In this document: in pieces, positions 26,969 to 37,000 of the stretch
Position numbering within the stretch: position 1 is the stretch's first letter
Layout of the letters: the number at the start of each line of letters is the position of its first letter
NCBI GenBank assembly: GCA_008501765.1
Contig: QQUE01000015.1
Location: forward strand, 372,001 to 436,000
Direction of reading: 5' to 3'
Source of the DNA: Calditrichota bacterium
GTDB lineage: Bacteria; Zhuqueibacterota; Zhuqueibacteria; Zhuqueibacterales; Geothermadaptataceae
Length of the DNA stretch: 64,000 nt
The notes under the pieces: generated by a model
The model's database searches: none
Told to the model about the DNA's origin: nothing
The model's input: the letters and a program-made list of their open reading frames with translations, nothing else
Made by a program: the position numbers and the translations under genes

Positions 26969-29431
26969 TTAGAACGCTTCGTTTTCCGTGCGTTCGATGA
27001 CTTCCTGTTGCAGGTCGGCGTTCATATCATTGAAATAATCGCTATAGCCGGCCATACGCACCAGTAAATCCTTATAATCATCGGGACATTTTTGCGCGGC
27101 CAGCAAGGTTGCCGTATCGACAATATTAAACTGAATGTGGTGGCCGCCGAGGGTAAAATAACTGCGGATCAGCTGACCCAGCTTTTTTATATCCTCATCC
27201 CGCTTGAGCAAACTGGGGAGAAATCGTTGGTTCAGCAATGTGCCGCCGGACTTCACATGATCGATTTTCGTCAACGATTTAATGACCGCCGAAGGCCCGT
27301 GGGTGTCCGCGCCGTGGCTCGGCGACGTGCCATCAGAAATGGATTTTCCTGCCAAACGGCCGTTGGGCGTCGCGCCCATAACTTTGCCGAAATAGACATG
27401 GCAGGTTGTGGAGAGCATGTTTAAATGATACTTTCCGCCATCTTTTATATTCGGTTTGCCGTCGATGGCCGCCACGAGATCATCATAAACACGAACAGCG
27501 ATATCATCGGCGTAATCATCATCATTGCCAAAAAACGGCGTCTTGTTCATGATAGTTTGCCGCATGAATTCTTCACCTTCAAAGTTTTTTGCCACAGCGT
27601 TTAAAGCAGCCTCCATCGTAAATTTTTTATCTTCGAGGACGTGTTTTTTCAGCGCCACGAGGCTGTCAGTCACGGTGCCGAGGCCGCAGCACTGAATATA
27701 GCTGGTATTGTAGCGCGGCCCGCCATCGTAATAATCGCGCCCTTTGCTTATACAATCGTCGATAACGACAGAGAGAAAAGGAGCCGGCGCATACTTGGCA
27801 AACATGCGATCGATGTAATTACTCACCCGGATTTTCTGGTCGATGACAAAATTGAGCTGCTTGTGAAAAGCCGCATACAATTCTTCGAAGGAAGAAAAAT
27901 CACGCGGATCGCCGGTTTCAATTCCTGCTACTTTTCCAGTGACCGGATCGATGCCATTGTTCAGCGTCACCTCGAAAATTTTCGGCACATTGAGATAGCC
28001 GGTCAACAAATATGCCTCCTTGCCAAAAGCACCAACTTCGATACAGCCGCTGCAGCCGCCTTCACGGGCGTCTTCTAAAGATTTCCCCTGGCGCAGCATT
28101 TCAAGAATATAAATATCCGGATTAAAAACTGAAGGATAGCCGTGTCCCTGGCGAATGACGTGTGCAGCCGCGTGGAGAAATTTATCCGGCGTTTTTGCGC
28201 TGATATGCACCGAATTGCCGGGCTGTAAAACGTGCAACTCTTCGATAACTTCCAGCATGATATACGAAACTTCACTGCTGCCGTCGGTGCCGTCCCGCTT
28301 TACTCCGCCGAGATTGATGTTGGTAAAATCGTTGTAGGTGCCGCTTTCACGGGCTGTTATACCAACTTTTGGCGGCGCCGGGTGGTTATTGACTTTGATC
28401 CAAAAACAAGAGATTAATTCTTTGGCTTCTTCACGTGTCAGGGTCCCATCAGCCAATTCTTTTTCGTAAAACGGGGTCAAATGCTGATCGAAATGTCCGG
28501 GATTCATCGCATCCCAGCCGTTGAGCTCGGTGATGGTGCCGAGATGCACAAACCAGTACATTTGAATGGCTTCCCACAGGGTACGCGGTGCATGTGCAGG
28601 CACCCAGCGGCAGACTTCCGCTATTTTGTTCAATTCGGCTTTTCGTTGTGGATTTGGTTCTGTGGCGGCCATTTGCTCAGCGAGGTCAGCATGCCGCTCG
28701 GCAAAAATAATGACAGCATCGCAGGAGATAGCCATCGCTTTCCACTGCTCCGCCTTGTCAGTGGCATGAGCATCATTGAGATAGTCAAGTCCGGCAATAT
28801 TTTCTTCGATCTCCCGTTTTAAATCCAGCATACCTTTTTTATAAATTTTCCCATCGAGCGCTGTGTGACCGGGAGCACGTTGTTCCATAAATTCAGTAAA
28901 AAGTCCGGCTTCGTAGGCTGCCTTCCATTCTTTCGGCACGTGATTAAAAATACGCTCGCGCTGTGTTTTTCCTTCCCAGTACGGGATCACCTCCCGGGCG
29001 TAGGTATCAATATCTTCCTGCGTAGTAATGTACCGCTGCATGTCGCGTGTATTCAGTACATAAAAATCTTCGACGCTGTGGCAGGTCAATTCCGGAAATG
29101 TTGGAATTGACTTGGGCTTCGGACCGCGCTCACCAACAATTAATTCATCTTCCCCAAGGTAAATCGTTTTTTTCCTGCAGTGGTCGAGGAACGTGAGAGC
29201 ACGCAAAACCGGGATTGAGAATTTGCCATAATTCTCCTTATAAAAGGCGGTTTCGTGCAGCGCCCGCTCGATTGACAGCGTCGGTTCCGCCTCAAAACTT
29301 AATTTTCGCAGGCGCTGTACGCGCGGATTCATGCCCGGGCCAATTTTTTCAGCAAGCGGTTCGTAGAAATTACCCTCGGCAACAGCCGGGCGTTCAGGGA
29401 CTGTATTATTTGTTTTAACATGTTCAAACAT
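26969..29431 (-). CDS. hypD: Glycyl-radical enzyme, trans-4-hydroxyproline dehydratase-like (HypD)
   Basis: 820 residues, the usual length. The thiyl Cys463 sits in GGCSGCIEVGAFGKEAYLLTGY with Glu465 two residues on and Tyr479 sixteen on. This C-x-E spacing with the following Tyr is that of HypD (Cys434, Glu436 and Tyr450 in the Clostridioides difficile enzyme, from memory). It is not the CC of pyruvate formate-lyase or the GCVEP of diol and choline enzymes. The radical Gly is G795 in VRMAGYSDYF. It would dehydrate trans-4-hydroxy-L-proline to pyrroline-5-carboxylate in the cytoplasm without oxygen. No proC or hydroxyproline transporter is in the window. ATG with GGAG upstream. A palindrome lies in its promoter region. 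Confidence 0.8.
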   Translation of the reverse strand: MFEHVKTNNTVPERPAVAEGNFYEPLAEKIGPGMNPRVQRLRKLSFEAEPTLSIERALHETAFYKENYGKFSIPVLRALTFLDHCRKKTIYLGEDELIVGERGPKPKSIPTFPELTCHSVEDFYVLNTRDMQRYITTQEDIDTYAREVIPYWEGKTQRERIFNHVPKEWKAAYEAGLFTEFMEQRAPGHTALDGKIYKKGMLDLKREIEENIAGLDYLNDAHATDKAEQWKAMAISCDAVIIFAERHADLAEQMAATEPNPQRKAELNKIAEVCRWVPAHAPRTLWEAIQMYWFVHLGTITELNGWDAMNPGHFDQHLTPFYEKELADGTLTREEAKELISCFWIKVNNHPAPPKVGITARESGTYNDFTNINLGGVKRDGTDGSSEVSYIMLEVIEELHVLQPGNSVHISAKTPDKFLHAAAHVIRQGHGYPSVFNPDIYILEMLRQGKSLEDAREGGCSGCIEVGAFGKEAYLLTGYLNVPKIFEVTLNNGIDPVTGKVAGIETGDPRDFSSFEELYAAFHKQLNFVIDQKIRVSNYIDRMFAKYAPAPFLSVVIDDCISKGRDYYDGGPRYNTSYIQCCGLGTVTDSLVALKKHVLEDKKFTMEAALNAVAKNFEGEEFMRQTIMNKTPFFGNDDDYADDIAVRVYDDLVAAIDGKPNIKDGGKYHLNMLSTTCHVYFGKVMGATPNGRLAGKSISDGTSPSHGADTHGPSAVIKSLTKIDHVKSGGTLLNQRFLPSLLKRDEDIKKLGQLIRSYFTLGGHHIQFNIVDTATLLAAQKCPDDYKDLLVRMAGYSDYFNDMNADLQQEVIERTENEAF

Positions 29432-29483
29432 GATTCATCTCCACTTTGCAAAATTTATATTTCTCTGAATCCACATAAAATTC

Positions 29484-29506
29484 TGTCAATACAATGCGTT
29501 GTATTG
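29484..29506 (-). promoter_or_regulatory. Palindromic operator candidate with a -35-like hexamer, upstream of hypD
   Basis: 29487-29506 is CAATACAA, a TGCG centre, TTGTATTG: perfect 8-bp arms. On the minus strand a TTGACA hexamer (29489-29484) overlaps its downstream end and could be a -35 box. The palindrome centre is about 65 bases before the hypD ATG. This is what a dimeric repressor site would look like. I see no convincing -10 box. The rest of the 384-bp gap (29432-29815) shows nothing I recognise. Confidence 0.5.
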
Positions 29507-29815
29507 TTTCAATTTGGGTTTAAAAAACAGGGATAATTTGGCAAATCAAAAGGCAGCTATAAAATTATGAACAATCCATTTCAGATTATAGCCGAATTGA
29601 GAGGAAAATCGGGGTTAGTGATAAAACATCCAGCAGTTAAACAGGCAGCGATAGCTCTTACGGATAATTTTTAAAATGATGTAAGTGGTCATTTTCATTT
29701 TCTCCTGATTGCCAAAAATATAAAATGTTTATCTTTGAAAGTCAAGAAAAGTAATAATGCCATTGTTTCATTGAATGAGGCATGACTGTATCTACAAGTA
29801 AGATTTTCCCACCAA

Positions 29816-31243
29816 TTATCTCGTGAATTCAACTGCCTGAGGATTGTCAAAATATTTTCCATTTTTACCCTTCTGCAAAACTTCAGAAGTTTTACCCGGT
29901 TTTTGATAAAATTGAAAATGTTGCAGGGAAAGATGTAAATCGTGCATTAGCTCATTCAACTGCTGTGTCGATTCGGTAATTCCCTGAATTTCTTCATATT
30001 GGCTTTGGGTAATCTTATTGATCCCGGTTATTGTGCGTGAGATCTCACTGCTGGCAATTGCCTGCTCCTTACCGGAGGTTGCAATCTGAGTAATCATATT
30101 CAAAGTCTGATCGGAATTCATGGCGATTTCACTCAGGTCTTCTTTCGTTTTATCAATCAGATTATTGCGCTCATCCAGCGCTTCCATGGTTCGCTGAATC
30201 GAGGCAATGGCACGATCCGTCTCGCTGTGGTTAGTGATAATATTACTCTTGATTTCTTTTGTCGCTTCGGCTGTTCTGACAGCCAATTTCCGCACCTCAT
30301 CGGCAACCACAGCAAATCCACGGCCTTGTTCGCCGGCACGCGCCGCTTCGATGGCTGCGTTGAGTGCCAGTAAATTCGTCTGATCCGCGATATCGCTAAT
30401 AGTCTGCACAATTTCGCCAATTTGCTGGCTGCTCTCGCCCAGGCTGGCAACATTATTAGCGGCCTCATTCACCGTCCCTTTGATAAGCAAAACACCATCA
30501 ATTAATTCTGCTACCGAATTTGAGGCCTTTTTTGCACTGTCGGTCGATTTTTTCACAAATTCCATTATACTATTTGAATTGGTAGAATTTTCATCAATTG
30601 TGATCGAGACTTGTTCCACTGCACCCGCAACATCAATTGTATGCTTCGATAAATCGTTGGCGCTTTGCAGGAGCTTTTCATTGCTTGCAAATATTACTGC
30701 GGCACTGTTTGTTGCTGTCTGCGTACTCTCAACTACTTCATATAAATTCTTGTGTACAAGAGAAATAGCCTTGGTTAATCCATTGTATAACCGCCCCACA
30801 TCATCCGCTTTGTCGCAGGCGAGTGAAATAGTTAAATCGCCCCGGGAAAATTTATCGATTTCGTGCAACAAGACCTCAACACTCTTGCCAAGATACTGTT
30901 TTTGCTCATCGGAGGCATGCCTGGCTTCGTTCGCTGCACGGGCAGCTTTTTCAGCTAAATCACTTTTTTGCAGCGTCTCACCATGGGCAATTTCAAGTTC
31001 AACTTGCGCTGAATTGATTTCTGCCATTTTTTGATTCACATTATCCTGCTTAACGCCGGCATAAAAAGCTGCCAAACCAAGAAATATCGGCGCTGATGCA
31101 ATGATCCACAACAATGGGTCCTCCCCTGCAAGAACCATGGCTTGATGAAGGCCATATTGAAGAACTCTAATAATAAATGCCATAATTGGAAAACATGTTC
31201 CAAACACTGCCCCTGCAACTGCGTATCGCTTGCTATCGTTCAT
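29816..31243 (-). CDS. Methyl-accepting chemotaxis protein without a periplasmic sensor domain
   Basis: 475 residues. Two hydrophobic helices near the N-terminus (about 10-32 and 44-63) are joined by only a dozen residues, so there is no periplasmic ligand domain. A coiled, HAMP-like region follows (about 120-165, with [32 protein letters not shown]). The signalling tip is [37 protein letters not shown] near residue 290, fitting CheA/CheW coupling. There is no C-terminal pentapeptide for CheR. It is transcribed toward hypD, 384 bases upstream of it. The stimulus is unknown and may be cytoplasmic. Confidence 0.9.
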   Translation of the reverse strand: MNDSKRYAVAGAVFGTCFPIMAFIIRVLQYGLHQAMVLAGEDPLLWIIASAPIFLGLAAFYAGVKQDNVNQKMAEINSAQVELEIAHGETLQKSDLAEKAARAANEARHASDEQKQYLGKSVEVLLHEIDKFSRGDLTISLACDKADDVGRLYNGLTKAISLVHKNLYEVVESTQTATNSAAVIFASNEKLLQSANDLSKHTIDVAGAVEQVSITIDENSTNSNSIMEFVKKSTDSAKKASNSVAELIDGVLLIKGTVNEAANNVASLGESSQQIGEIVQTISDIADQTNLLALNAAIEAARAGEQGRGFAVVADEVRKLAVRTAEATKEIKSNIITNHSETDRAIASIQRTMEALDERNNLIDKTKEDLSEIAMNSDQTLNMITQIATSGKEQAIASSEISRTITGINKITQSQYEEIQGITESTQQLNELMHDLHLSLQHFQFYQKPGKTSEVLQKGKNGKYFDNPQAVEFTR

Positions 31244-31269
31244 CTATGCCTGTCTTTTTCTTAAAAATG

Positions 31270-31419
31270 TATCCCGATGTGCCAAACCTAAAGATTTTCA
31301 CAAAGACTTATAATTCAGCCTCATGTGTCACCCCGGTATTTCACACTGTGAAAACCGGCATGACACGCATATAACCCTGCCATTATTTAGTGCGTTCACT
31401 CAATTTTGCACAACGGGTA
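31270..31419. repeat. MITE-like element, family with AACCGTTGTGCAAAATT ends (copy 3, diverged)
   Basis: The left end TATCCCGATGTGCCAAA (31270-31286) and right end AATTTTGCACAACGGGTA (31402-31419) are an imperfect inverted pair related to the ends at 26398 and 58210. The interior differs: it holds a CACCCCGG... CCGGCATGAC inverted repeat. It fills part of the 395-bp gap 31244-31638 between the chemotaxis gene and the peptidase gene; the rest of the gap is AT-rich without a gene. Confidence 0.5.
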
Positions 31420-31604
31420 AAATGTATTTAAAACAATCGAATACCTGTTTCACTAATATTTTCGGTACCGAGAATATTTATTAAAATAATTTGATAAAAT
31501 TGTATGATAGTTTGGATTTTTTTTAATAGAGGGAAGAGGGGAATGAAAAATGTAAATTTGATCGACAGGAATCAATCAGGAAAAGGAAGTGTTGACCTCA
31601 GACT

Positions 31605-31628
31605 CGGTCAGGGAACATTCCCTGACCG
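31605..31628 (-). terminator. 24-bp perfect palindrome after the peptidase gene
   Basis: CGGTCAGGGAA (31605-31615), CA, TTCCCTGACCG (31618-31628). It lies 10 bases beyond the stop of the M4 peptidase gene (minus strand). There is no T run after it, so it is either a weak or factor-assisted terminator or an mRNA-stabilising hairpin. Confidence 0.5.
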
Positions 31629-31638
31629 ATAGTTGGAA

Positions 31639-34600
31639 TTACTTGAGCAGAGTCATTTTGCGTGTTTGGACAAATTCCTGTCCTGCACCGGTTCTCGCAA
31701 TTATTTTATAAAAATACAGGCCACTGGGCAGCCCCTTGCCTGCCCGATCCAAACCATTCCACGTGGTTTTGTGTTTTCCCGCAGCGAAAACAGCCTGCGT
31801 TACGATTGCAATTTCATGCCCCAACGTATCATAAATTTTCACAGAAACATCGGCTTCTTGTGGCAGTGAAAATTCAATAGTTGTGGCCGGGTTGAACGGA
31901 TTTGGATAATTTTGCATCAATGTAAAATTATCCGGAACGATTTCGGGAGTTTCCTGCACATCGGTAGGGCGTTGGCCGATAGTGAAATCAACGACGTTGA
32001 ATCCGCCGGTGATTATTTGCTGATCGTTTTCATCTCCATTTAAGCCATCTTGCAGCAAATCGGCATACCAGATTGATGCCCCGGTTTCATCGATGTAGTG
32101 ATAATAAATTCGTTTATCATCATTGGAAAAGGAAGGGCTGCCGAGGGAATTAAAATTTTCAGTCACGATGCCGACAGCGCCGCTGTTCAAATCGGCGGCA
32201 AGCACGGTCACCTGAAAATCCGGATCGATATAATCGAATGCGATTTTGTTATCATTGTTTGAAGAAAACACCGGATTGCCAATATCGACGCCCGGGGGCT
32301 GCGGCGCGAAAAGTCGTCCGATAGCTCCATCGCCGGGTCGAATGATATTGATATCCCAATATTCCGTGGTATCGCCAAAGGTGCTGACAAACACATTGAG
32401 TGCGTCATACATTAATAAATCGCTTTGCGAAGACCAATCGATGCGATCCGGATAGAGAATATTTCCTGCCTGTGCGTCTTCCGAATAAGTTGGTGTATAA
32501 AGTTCCAATCGCTTGTCGCTGTTCCCGCTGGCATCATCGAAGTCAAAGATATAAACGGCAGCTTCGATGTAAATCGAAGTTGCAGCCAGAAAACGGCCAT
32601 TCGGTGAAATCGAAACATTGTCCCATTCGCCGGTTGTCGTAAAAACCTGATCCGATGAACCATCTGTGGCGGTAGCATGGATATTTGAGTTGGTATCCAC
32701 ATAATAAATAAAACTGCCGTCATCCGTGGCTGTGGGTCGGCGTTTTACCGGCGAATTTGAAATAGCAACAAATTCAGAAGCGTCTGTCGGTGCGCGAAAT
32801 AGCTGACCGGTTTCCGCATCGGTAACAGCGAGATATTCATTTCCGATTACGGATGGATTGTCTGCCGGCGGTGGTGTTCCCTGTCCGTCGGTGATACCAA
32901 CGGCATCAAACGCTTGAGCTGCGGCCGTTGCATGACTGCCGCCAGCCCCGAAAAGCTGCTCCGCCGATTTAATTACGGCGAGGCGCGCGTCGATAAATTT
33001 TGCATTGCGGGTTAAATAATTTGACAAAGCATGATAATATATTTTTTCGGCATCTGTGAGTCCGACAGATTGGGTGAATAAATAAAATGCTTTGTTGGGA
33101 ATTCCGCTGTTAATGTGTACACCGCCGTTGTCGCCATCCGGTGTGTTTGGCAAATCTTGAAAGGCATTCATATGGGCCGGCTGCTGACCCTGAAAAGCGA
33201 CGTTGGCTGCATCCGGTTCGGCCATATTTCGCAGGCAGTCATTGGGAATTCCGGGTGTAGTGACATCTTCGCCTACAAGCCAGTTTGCCTGCTCGCCTTT
33301 TACCCAAAACTCGAATAACACCCCGAAGACATCAGCAAAGGATTCGTTGAGCGCACCCGGCTGATTTTCATAAACAAGATTAGCGGTGTTTTCAACAACG
33401 CCATGGGTCATTTCGTGGGCTGTAACATCGAGTGAACCGGAAAGGTCACTAAAAGTAGTGCCGTCGCCATTGCCGAAAACCATCAGAGAACCGTTCCAGA
33501 ATGCATTATTAAAATTCTCTTTATAATTGACAACCAGGTTCATCGAGGTGCCTTTGTCGTCGATAGCGTTGCGATTGTGCACGGTCTTATAATAATCGAA
33601 AACCAGGGCGCCATTAGCTGAAGCTGAAACCGCCGGTTTGTTATTCCATGAATTCACATCCGTGGAAGTGACAAAATAAAGTGTACTGTCCGCATTGCGG
33701 GCGTCCAGCGTATAAATCACACCGCGGCCATCTTGCGGCAGTGTTGAAGCGCCGGCATTATACATGGATTTGCTGGTGTTAATCATGTAATTGTCGCTGC
33801 CGATATTGTACACTTTTAAACTTCGGTTCTGGTTGAGCACATCGGTGCCGCTGCCGTCAACCGGGCCGTCAAATTTGATATTGCTGAACTTTTTCACAAT
33901 GTCCCCGCTGAGCGCATCGACAAAATAACTCATATCACTGCCGATGCCTTTTTGCAAGCGAACATGCCATACAAGGTGAATCTGATTTTCATCGGCCCAA
34001 ATCAGTTTTTTAACGGTTTCAGAATCTGCCTGATTTTGAAACGCAATTAAAGCATGTCCGGTCGCTTCATCCGCGCCGATTTCCTCTTTTATTGAGAAAA
34101 ACTTTGGTGTCGGAATGAACCGTCCGTTAAAACTCCGGACCTGATCGTCAGCATCGAAATGCACTAAAACTTCGTGTGCCCAGATTTCCAAACCCTTGTA
34201 CATTTGCTGATAACGTAAGTGCGCCATGCCGGTGGCATCACCCTGAATATCTGTCAATTTAAACTCATTGTGCCCATCGTCAATCTGCAATAGCTGTGAA
34301 TATTCGGCAAAAAATAAATGCGCTTTTCGATCCCAAATCTCATCCTGCGTCATTCCGGTTGTCGCTTTGAAAAGCGCTGTTGATTTGATATTATCGATAA
34401 AAATTGGCACCTGGCTGTCGCCATCCCACCGGACTTTTAACTCAGGCCCGGAAGCTGTCTGTAATTTCTGCAATGCATTAACTTGCGCCTGATATTGCAG
34501 GCTTTGTTGTTTAATTTGCCGATGTGTGCTTTTAAACTGATTGACTTTTGCACTCAATTCCTGCATTTCTTTTTTGGTGGTCTGATATTTTGGCGAATCA

Positions 34601-34746
34601 ATTAAAAGACCACTTTTTTTACCTTTTTTAATGGCAAACGGATTTTTTGCATTTGGATTCGCCTGTTTTTCATTTTTGAATGCGAAAAGTGACAAGCATA
34701 AAATAAACAAAAACATCCGAAGTAATAATTTGTAATAATTGTGCAT
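31639..34746 (-). CDS. Secreted thermolysin-family (M4) metalloprotease with beta-propeller and sorting tail
   Basis: 1035 residues. Signal peptide at about 1-24, then a propeptide (FTP/PepSY-like, about 100-290). The M4 catalytic domain spans about 300-640 with HEMTH at 444-448, Glu468 in GALNESFADVF and the active-site His in NGGVHINSGIPNKAFYLF. A TolB-like propeller follows (about 650-940, with DNVSISPNGRFLAA and NPVFSSNNDNKIAFD). The last ~85 residues (NYPNPFNPATTIEFSLP to GLPSGLYFYKIIA) are the FlgD-like sorting domain common in Calditrichota and related phyla. It probably digests external protein for nutrition. ATG start. Confidence 0.9.
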   Translation of the reverse strand: MHNYYKLLLRMFLFILCLSLFAFKNEKQANPNAKNPFAIKKGKKSGLLIDSPKYQTTKKEMQELSAKVNQFKSTHRQIKQQSLQYQAQVNALQKLQTASGPELKVRWDGDSQVPIFIDNIKSTALFKATTGMTQDEIWDRKAHLFFAEYSQLLQIDDGHNEFKLTDIQGDATGMAHLRYQQMYKGLEIWAHEVLVHFDADDQVRSFNGRFIPTPKFFSIKEEIGADEATGHALIAFQNQADSETVKKLIWADENQIHLVWHVRLQKGIGSDMSYFVDALSGDIVKKFSNIKFDGPVDGSGTDVLNQNRSLKVYNIGSDNYMINTSKSMYNAGASTLPQDGRGVIYTLDARNADSTLYFVTSTDVNSWNNKPAVSASANGALVFDYYKTVHNRNAIDDKGTSMNLVVNYKENFNNAFWNGSLMVFGNGDGTTFSDLSGSLDVTAHEMTHGVVENTANLVYENQPGALNESFADVFGVLFEFWVKGEQANWLVGEDVTTPGIPNDCLRNMAEPDAANVAFQGQQPAHMNAFQDLPNTPDGDNGGVHINSGIPNKAFYLFTQSVGLTDAEKIYYHALSNYLTRNAKFIDARLAVIKSAEQLFGAGGSHATAAAQAFDAVGITDGQGTPPPADNPSVIGNEYLAVTDAETGQLFRAPTDASEFVAISNSPVKRRPTATDDGSFIYYVDTNSNIHATATDGSSDQVFTTTGEWDNVSISPNGRFLAATSIYIEAAVYIFDFDDASGNSDKRLELYTPTYSEDAQAGNILYPDRIDWSSQSDLLMYDALNVFVSTFGDTTEYWDINIIRPGDGAIGRLFAPQPPGVDIGNPVFSSNNDNKIAFDYIDPDFQVTVLAADLNSGAVGIVTENFNSLGSPSFSNDDKRIYYHYIDETGASIWYADLLQDGLNGDENDQQIITGGFNVVDFTIGQRPTDVQETPEIVPDNFTLMQNYPNPFNPATTIEFSLPQEADVSVKIYDTLGHEIAIVTQAVFAAGKHKTTWNGLDRAGKGLPSGLYFYKIIARTGAGQEFVQTRKMTLLK

Positions 34747-34890
34747 AGGATTCTCCCGAATTAAATAAAATTAAAAAGAAAAGTTTCCATGATTAAATAA
34801 AAAAATGTTATCTGCAACTTAAAGAAAGGTATTCGACAAGCAGTCCCCGTTGGCAAATTATAATTCACCGGAAATCGTTGGTTATGCTGG

Positions 34891-35361
34891 TCATTTTTTC
34901 TTTTCGACGATTTCGCAGCATTTACTGTAAAATTGGTCGAGATCAGCGGACATCGTGCTGTTTGCCGCATCCACAGCCCAGGAAATACTGTATGTTTCAC
35001 CGTTGGTTTTGATCTTTAAAAATCGAGTCATATTTCCAGGCGCGGTTCCGGAATTTTCCAAAATCTTTTTGTTTTGGATTTCACTCCAGAGATCTGCAAG
35101 GATTGCCTCATCAAGTTTGCCGGCGGACACAGAATTTTGCTCGGCCGCCCGTCCCGACCATTTTAAAATTTCGCCGTCCAGTCCAATGGTGTAACCTTGC
35201 CATTGCCCGGTGATGCCGCCGCCCTCGCCGAAAACGATGGATAAATTTTCCGGTTTTGTTGGTTGATCGGCTTTCTCTTCACGGCCGCCTGAGCAGGAAA
35301 AAAATATGACCAGGCAAAATAAACAAAGTATTATCCAGCTTGATTTACTTGTTGAAAACAC
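34891..35361 (-). CDS. Small lipoprotein of unknown function
   Basis: 156 residues from a GTG at 35361 with a strong GAGGAG site six bases upstream. Residues 1-23 form a lipoprotein signal ending in FFSC, so the product is lipid-anchored. The mature part has a short beta-rich domain (ENLSIVFGEGGGITGQWQGYTIGLDGEILKW) and ends in a charged tail. No family recognised. It lies 145 bases upstream of the M4 peptidase in the same direction. Confidence 0.7.
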   Translation of the reverse strand: MFSTSKSSWIILCLFCLVIFFSCSGGREEKADQPTKPENLSIVFGEGGGITGQWQGYTIGLDGEILKWSGRAAEQNSVSAGKLDEAILADLWSEIQNKKILENSGTAPGNMTRFLKIKTNGETYSISWAVDAANSTMSADLDQFYSKCCEIVEKKK

Positions 35362-35832
35362 GGTCGCTCCTCTTAATAAACTATGAAGTGTAATTTTGAT
35401 TTTTCGTTGAGACCAACGGAAAATTCAGTTCTTTCTGAAGTGCAGATCCCTTGATATGGCTATTAAAAAACACAGCGTTTTGTGGATCATCTTGCGTTGT
35501 ATTTACTCCACATCGTTTCCTGAAATGGTTTTCGGATAAAGATTTTAATAAAGATGCGCTGTACATAATTGCAGGATTGTCGCCTTTAAAAATTGACGCG
35601 AATTCTATTACAATAAAAAAAATTAAAATAAGTTCAAAGAAAATTTAATAGCAACCCCAATAAAAAAGCAAGAAATTTGATGGGAACTCACGATTAATAA
35701 ATGCGATTTATTGGCTATGGAACAGATACCATTAAAGAGAAAAAAGATTTTTCATTGTTCAATGTCACAAATCTTTTTATCTTCAGACCCGCAAAGTTTA
35801 ATTTTCATGTGTGCAAAAATCAAGGAGAGCTA
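35362..35832. other. 471-bp divergent intergenic region
   Basis: Gap between the divergently transcribed lipoprotein gene and the secreted endonuclease-fold gene, so promoters for both should be here. The stretch is AT-rich, particularly 35590-35660. I see no clear promoter boxes, repeats or short genes. A frame on the minus strand at 35381-35566 has no coding features. Confidence 0.5.
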
Positions 35833-36831
35833 ATGAGGATAATAAACCGGATGTTTCTTTTTCTGTTTCTGACAACAGCAGCTTCCGGACAATCGATCAA
35901 GATTGCCACTTATAACATTTATTTTCTTGATGCCGGGATTTCCAGCGAACGCCAGGCCAATTTAAAGCAGGTCATCGCCGAACTCAATGCCGATGTTATC
36001 GCTTTTCAGGAGATCAACAACCGCGCTGCATTGGAAAACATACTCCCGGATTCCTACAAAATAGCCATTATCGACGCCAAAGATGAAGTGCAGGAAGTGG
36101 CGCTTGCCGTACGACAGCCGTTAAAAATTCATTCATCGAAGTTTATTTATGCAGATGAAAAATTTGACAATGCCTTCCCACGCAGCCGTAACCTTTTGCA
36201 AGTTGAAGTCGAATGGAAGGCGGCGCGTTACTTTTTCCTGGTGTGCCATGCGAAATCCCGGCGCGGCGGCCGGGCAGAAACAGATGCTCGAAGGGAAGAG
36301 GCATCTGCCCTCATAGTTGATCACATTAAAGCCAATCTCGCAGATAAAAATGTCATCGTGCTCGGAGATTTTAACGACAATCCGGACGACCGTTCGATGA
36401 ATATTCTCGAATACGGTGATGCCAATGCGCCCGGCGGCATCGACACAAAAGAAGATTCTTTTCTGTTTAATACCAGCGAAGATTTTCTCAATTCCGATTT
36501 CTGTTCATTTGGCTATAATTATCTTTTCAAAGATACAGAACTGGATACATTTGAACTCACAATTTTGGGTGCCGCGCGGGAGAACAACAAATGGCGTGGG
36601 CAAAAAAACGTCGATTATTACCGTGATGTGCGGGTAAAAGCGATACTTTTTGATCAGATTTTGGTATCAAAAAACTTGCAAAACCGGGTCGGACAAAGTG
36701 GTGTTTTTAACAAATCTGTTGCCGTACGCGGGCAGAGTTCTCGCATCAAATTTCAGGATGGAGAATTAATTTACACACGGCGAGGCGCCTTTGCTTCCGA
36801 TCATGTTCCGGTTTGGATGGTTCTGAATTAG
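35833..36831 (+). CDS. Secreted endonuclease/exonuclease/phosphatase-fold protein
   Basis: 332 residues from ATG 35833 (AGGAGA upstream), which places a signal peptide (INRMFLFLFLTTAASGQS) at the N-terminus; a longer frame back to 35701 would bury it. Catalytic landmarks of the DNase I / synaptojanin-like fold: ATYNIYFLD, IAFQEINN, CHAKSRRGG, VLGDFNDNPDD and the terminal FASDHVPVWM. Mg-dependent phosphodiester hydrolysis is expected in the periplasm or outside; the substrate may be nucleic acid or a phosphoester. It stands alone. Confidence 0.85.
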   Translation: MRIINRMFLFLFLTTAASGQSIKIATYNIYFLDAGISSERQANLKQVIAELNADVIAFQEINNRAALENILPDSYKIAIIDAKDEVQEVALAVRQPLKIHSSKFIYADEKFDNAFPRSRNLLQVEVEWKAARYFFLVCHAKSRRGGRAETDARREEASALIVDHIKANLADKNVIVLGDFNDNPDDRSMNILEYGDANAPGGIDTKEDSFLFNTSEDFLNSDFCSFGYNYLFKDTELDTFELTILGAARENNKWRGQKNVDYYRDVRVKAILFDQILVSKNLQNRVGQSGVFNKSVAVRGQSSRIKFQDGELIYTRRGAFASDHVPVWMVLN

Positions 36832-37000
36832 CCGATCCTCCTTCGGTACCGGCATTTTTTATGTAATTGGAATACGTCACGACACAAGGATCGTTAATAA
36901 CCTGCTTTATTCATAAATATTTACTAAAATATTTTTAACCTATTGATAATTCGATATTTGAGATAGACGTTCAGAAAAACTAAAATTTCTCTTAAAATTA

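Noticed and set aside
26969-29431. Pyruvate formate-lyase or choline/diol glycyl-radical enzyme
   Set aside because: The active-site C-x-E followed by Tyr at +16 fits HypD; there is no CC pair as in pyruvate formate-lyase and no GCVEP as in diol or choline enzymes.
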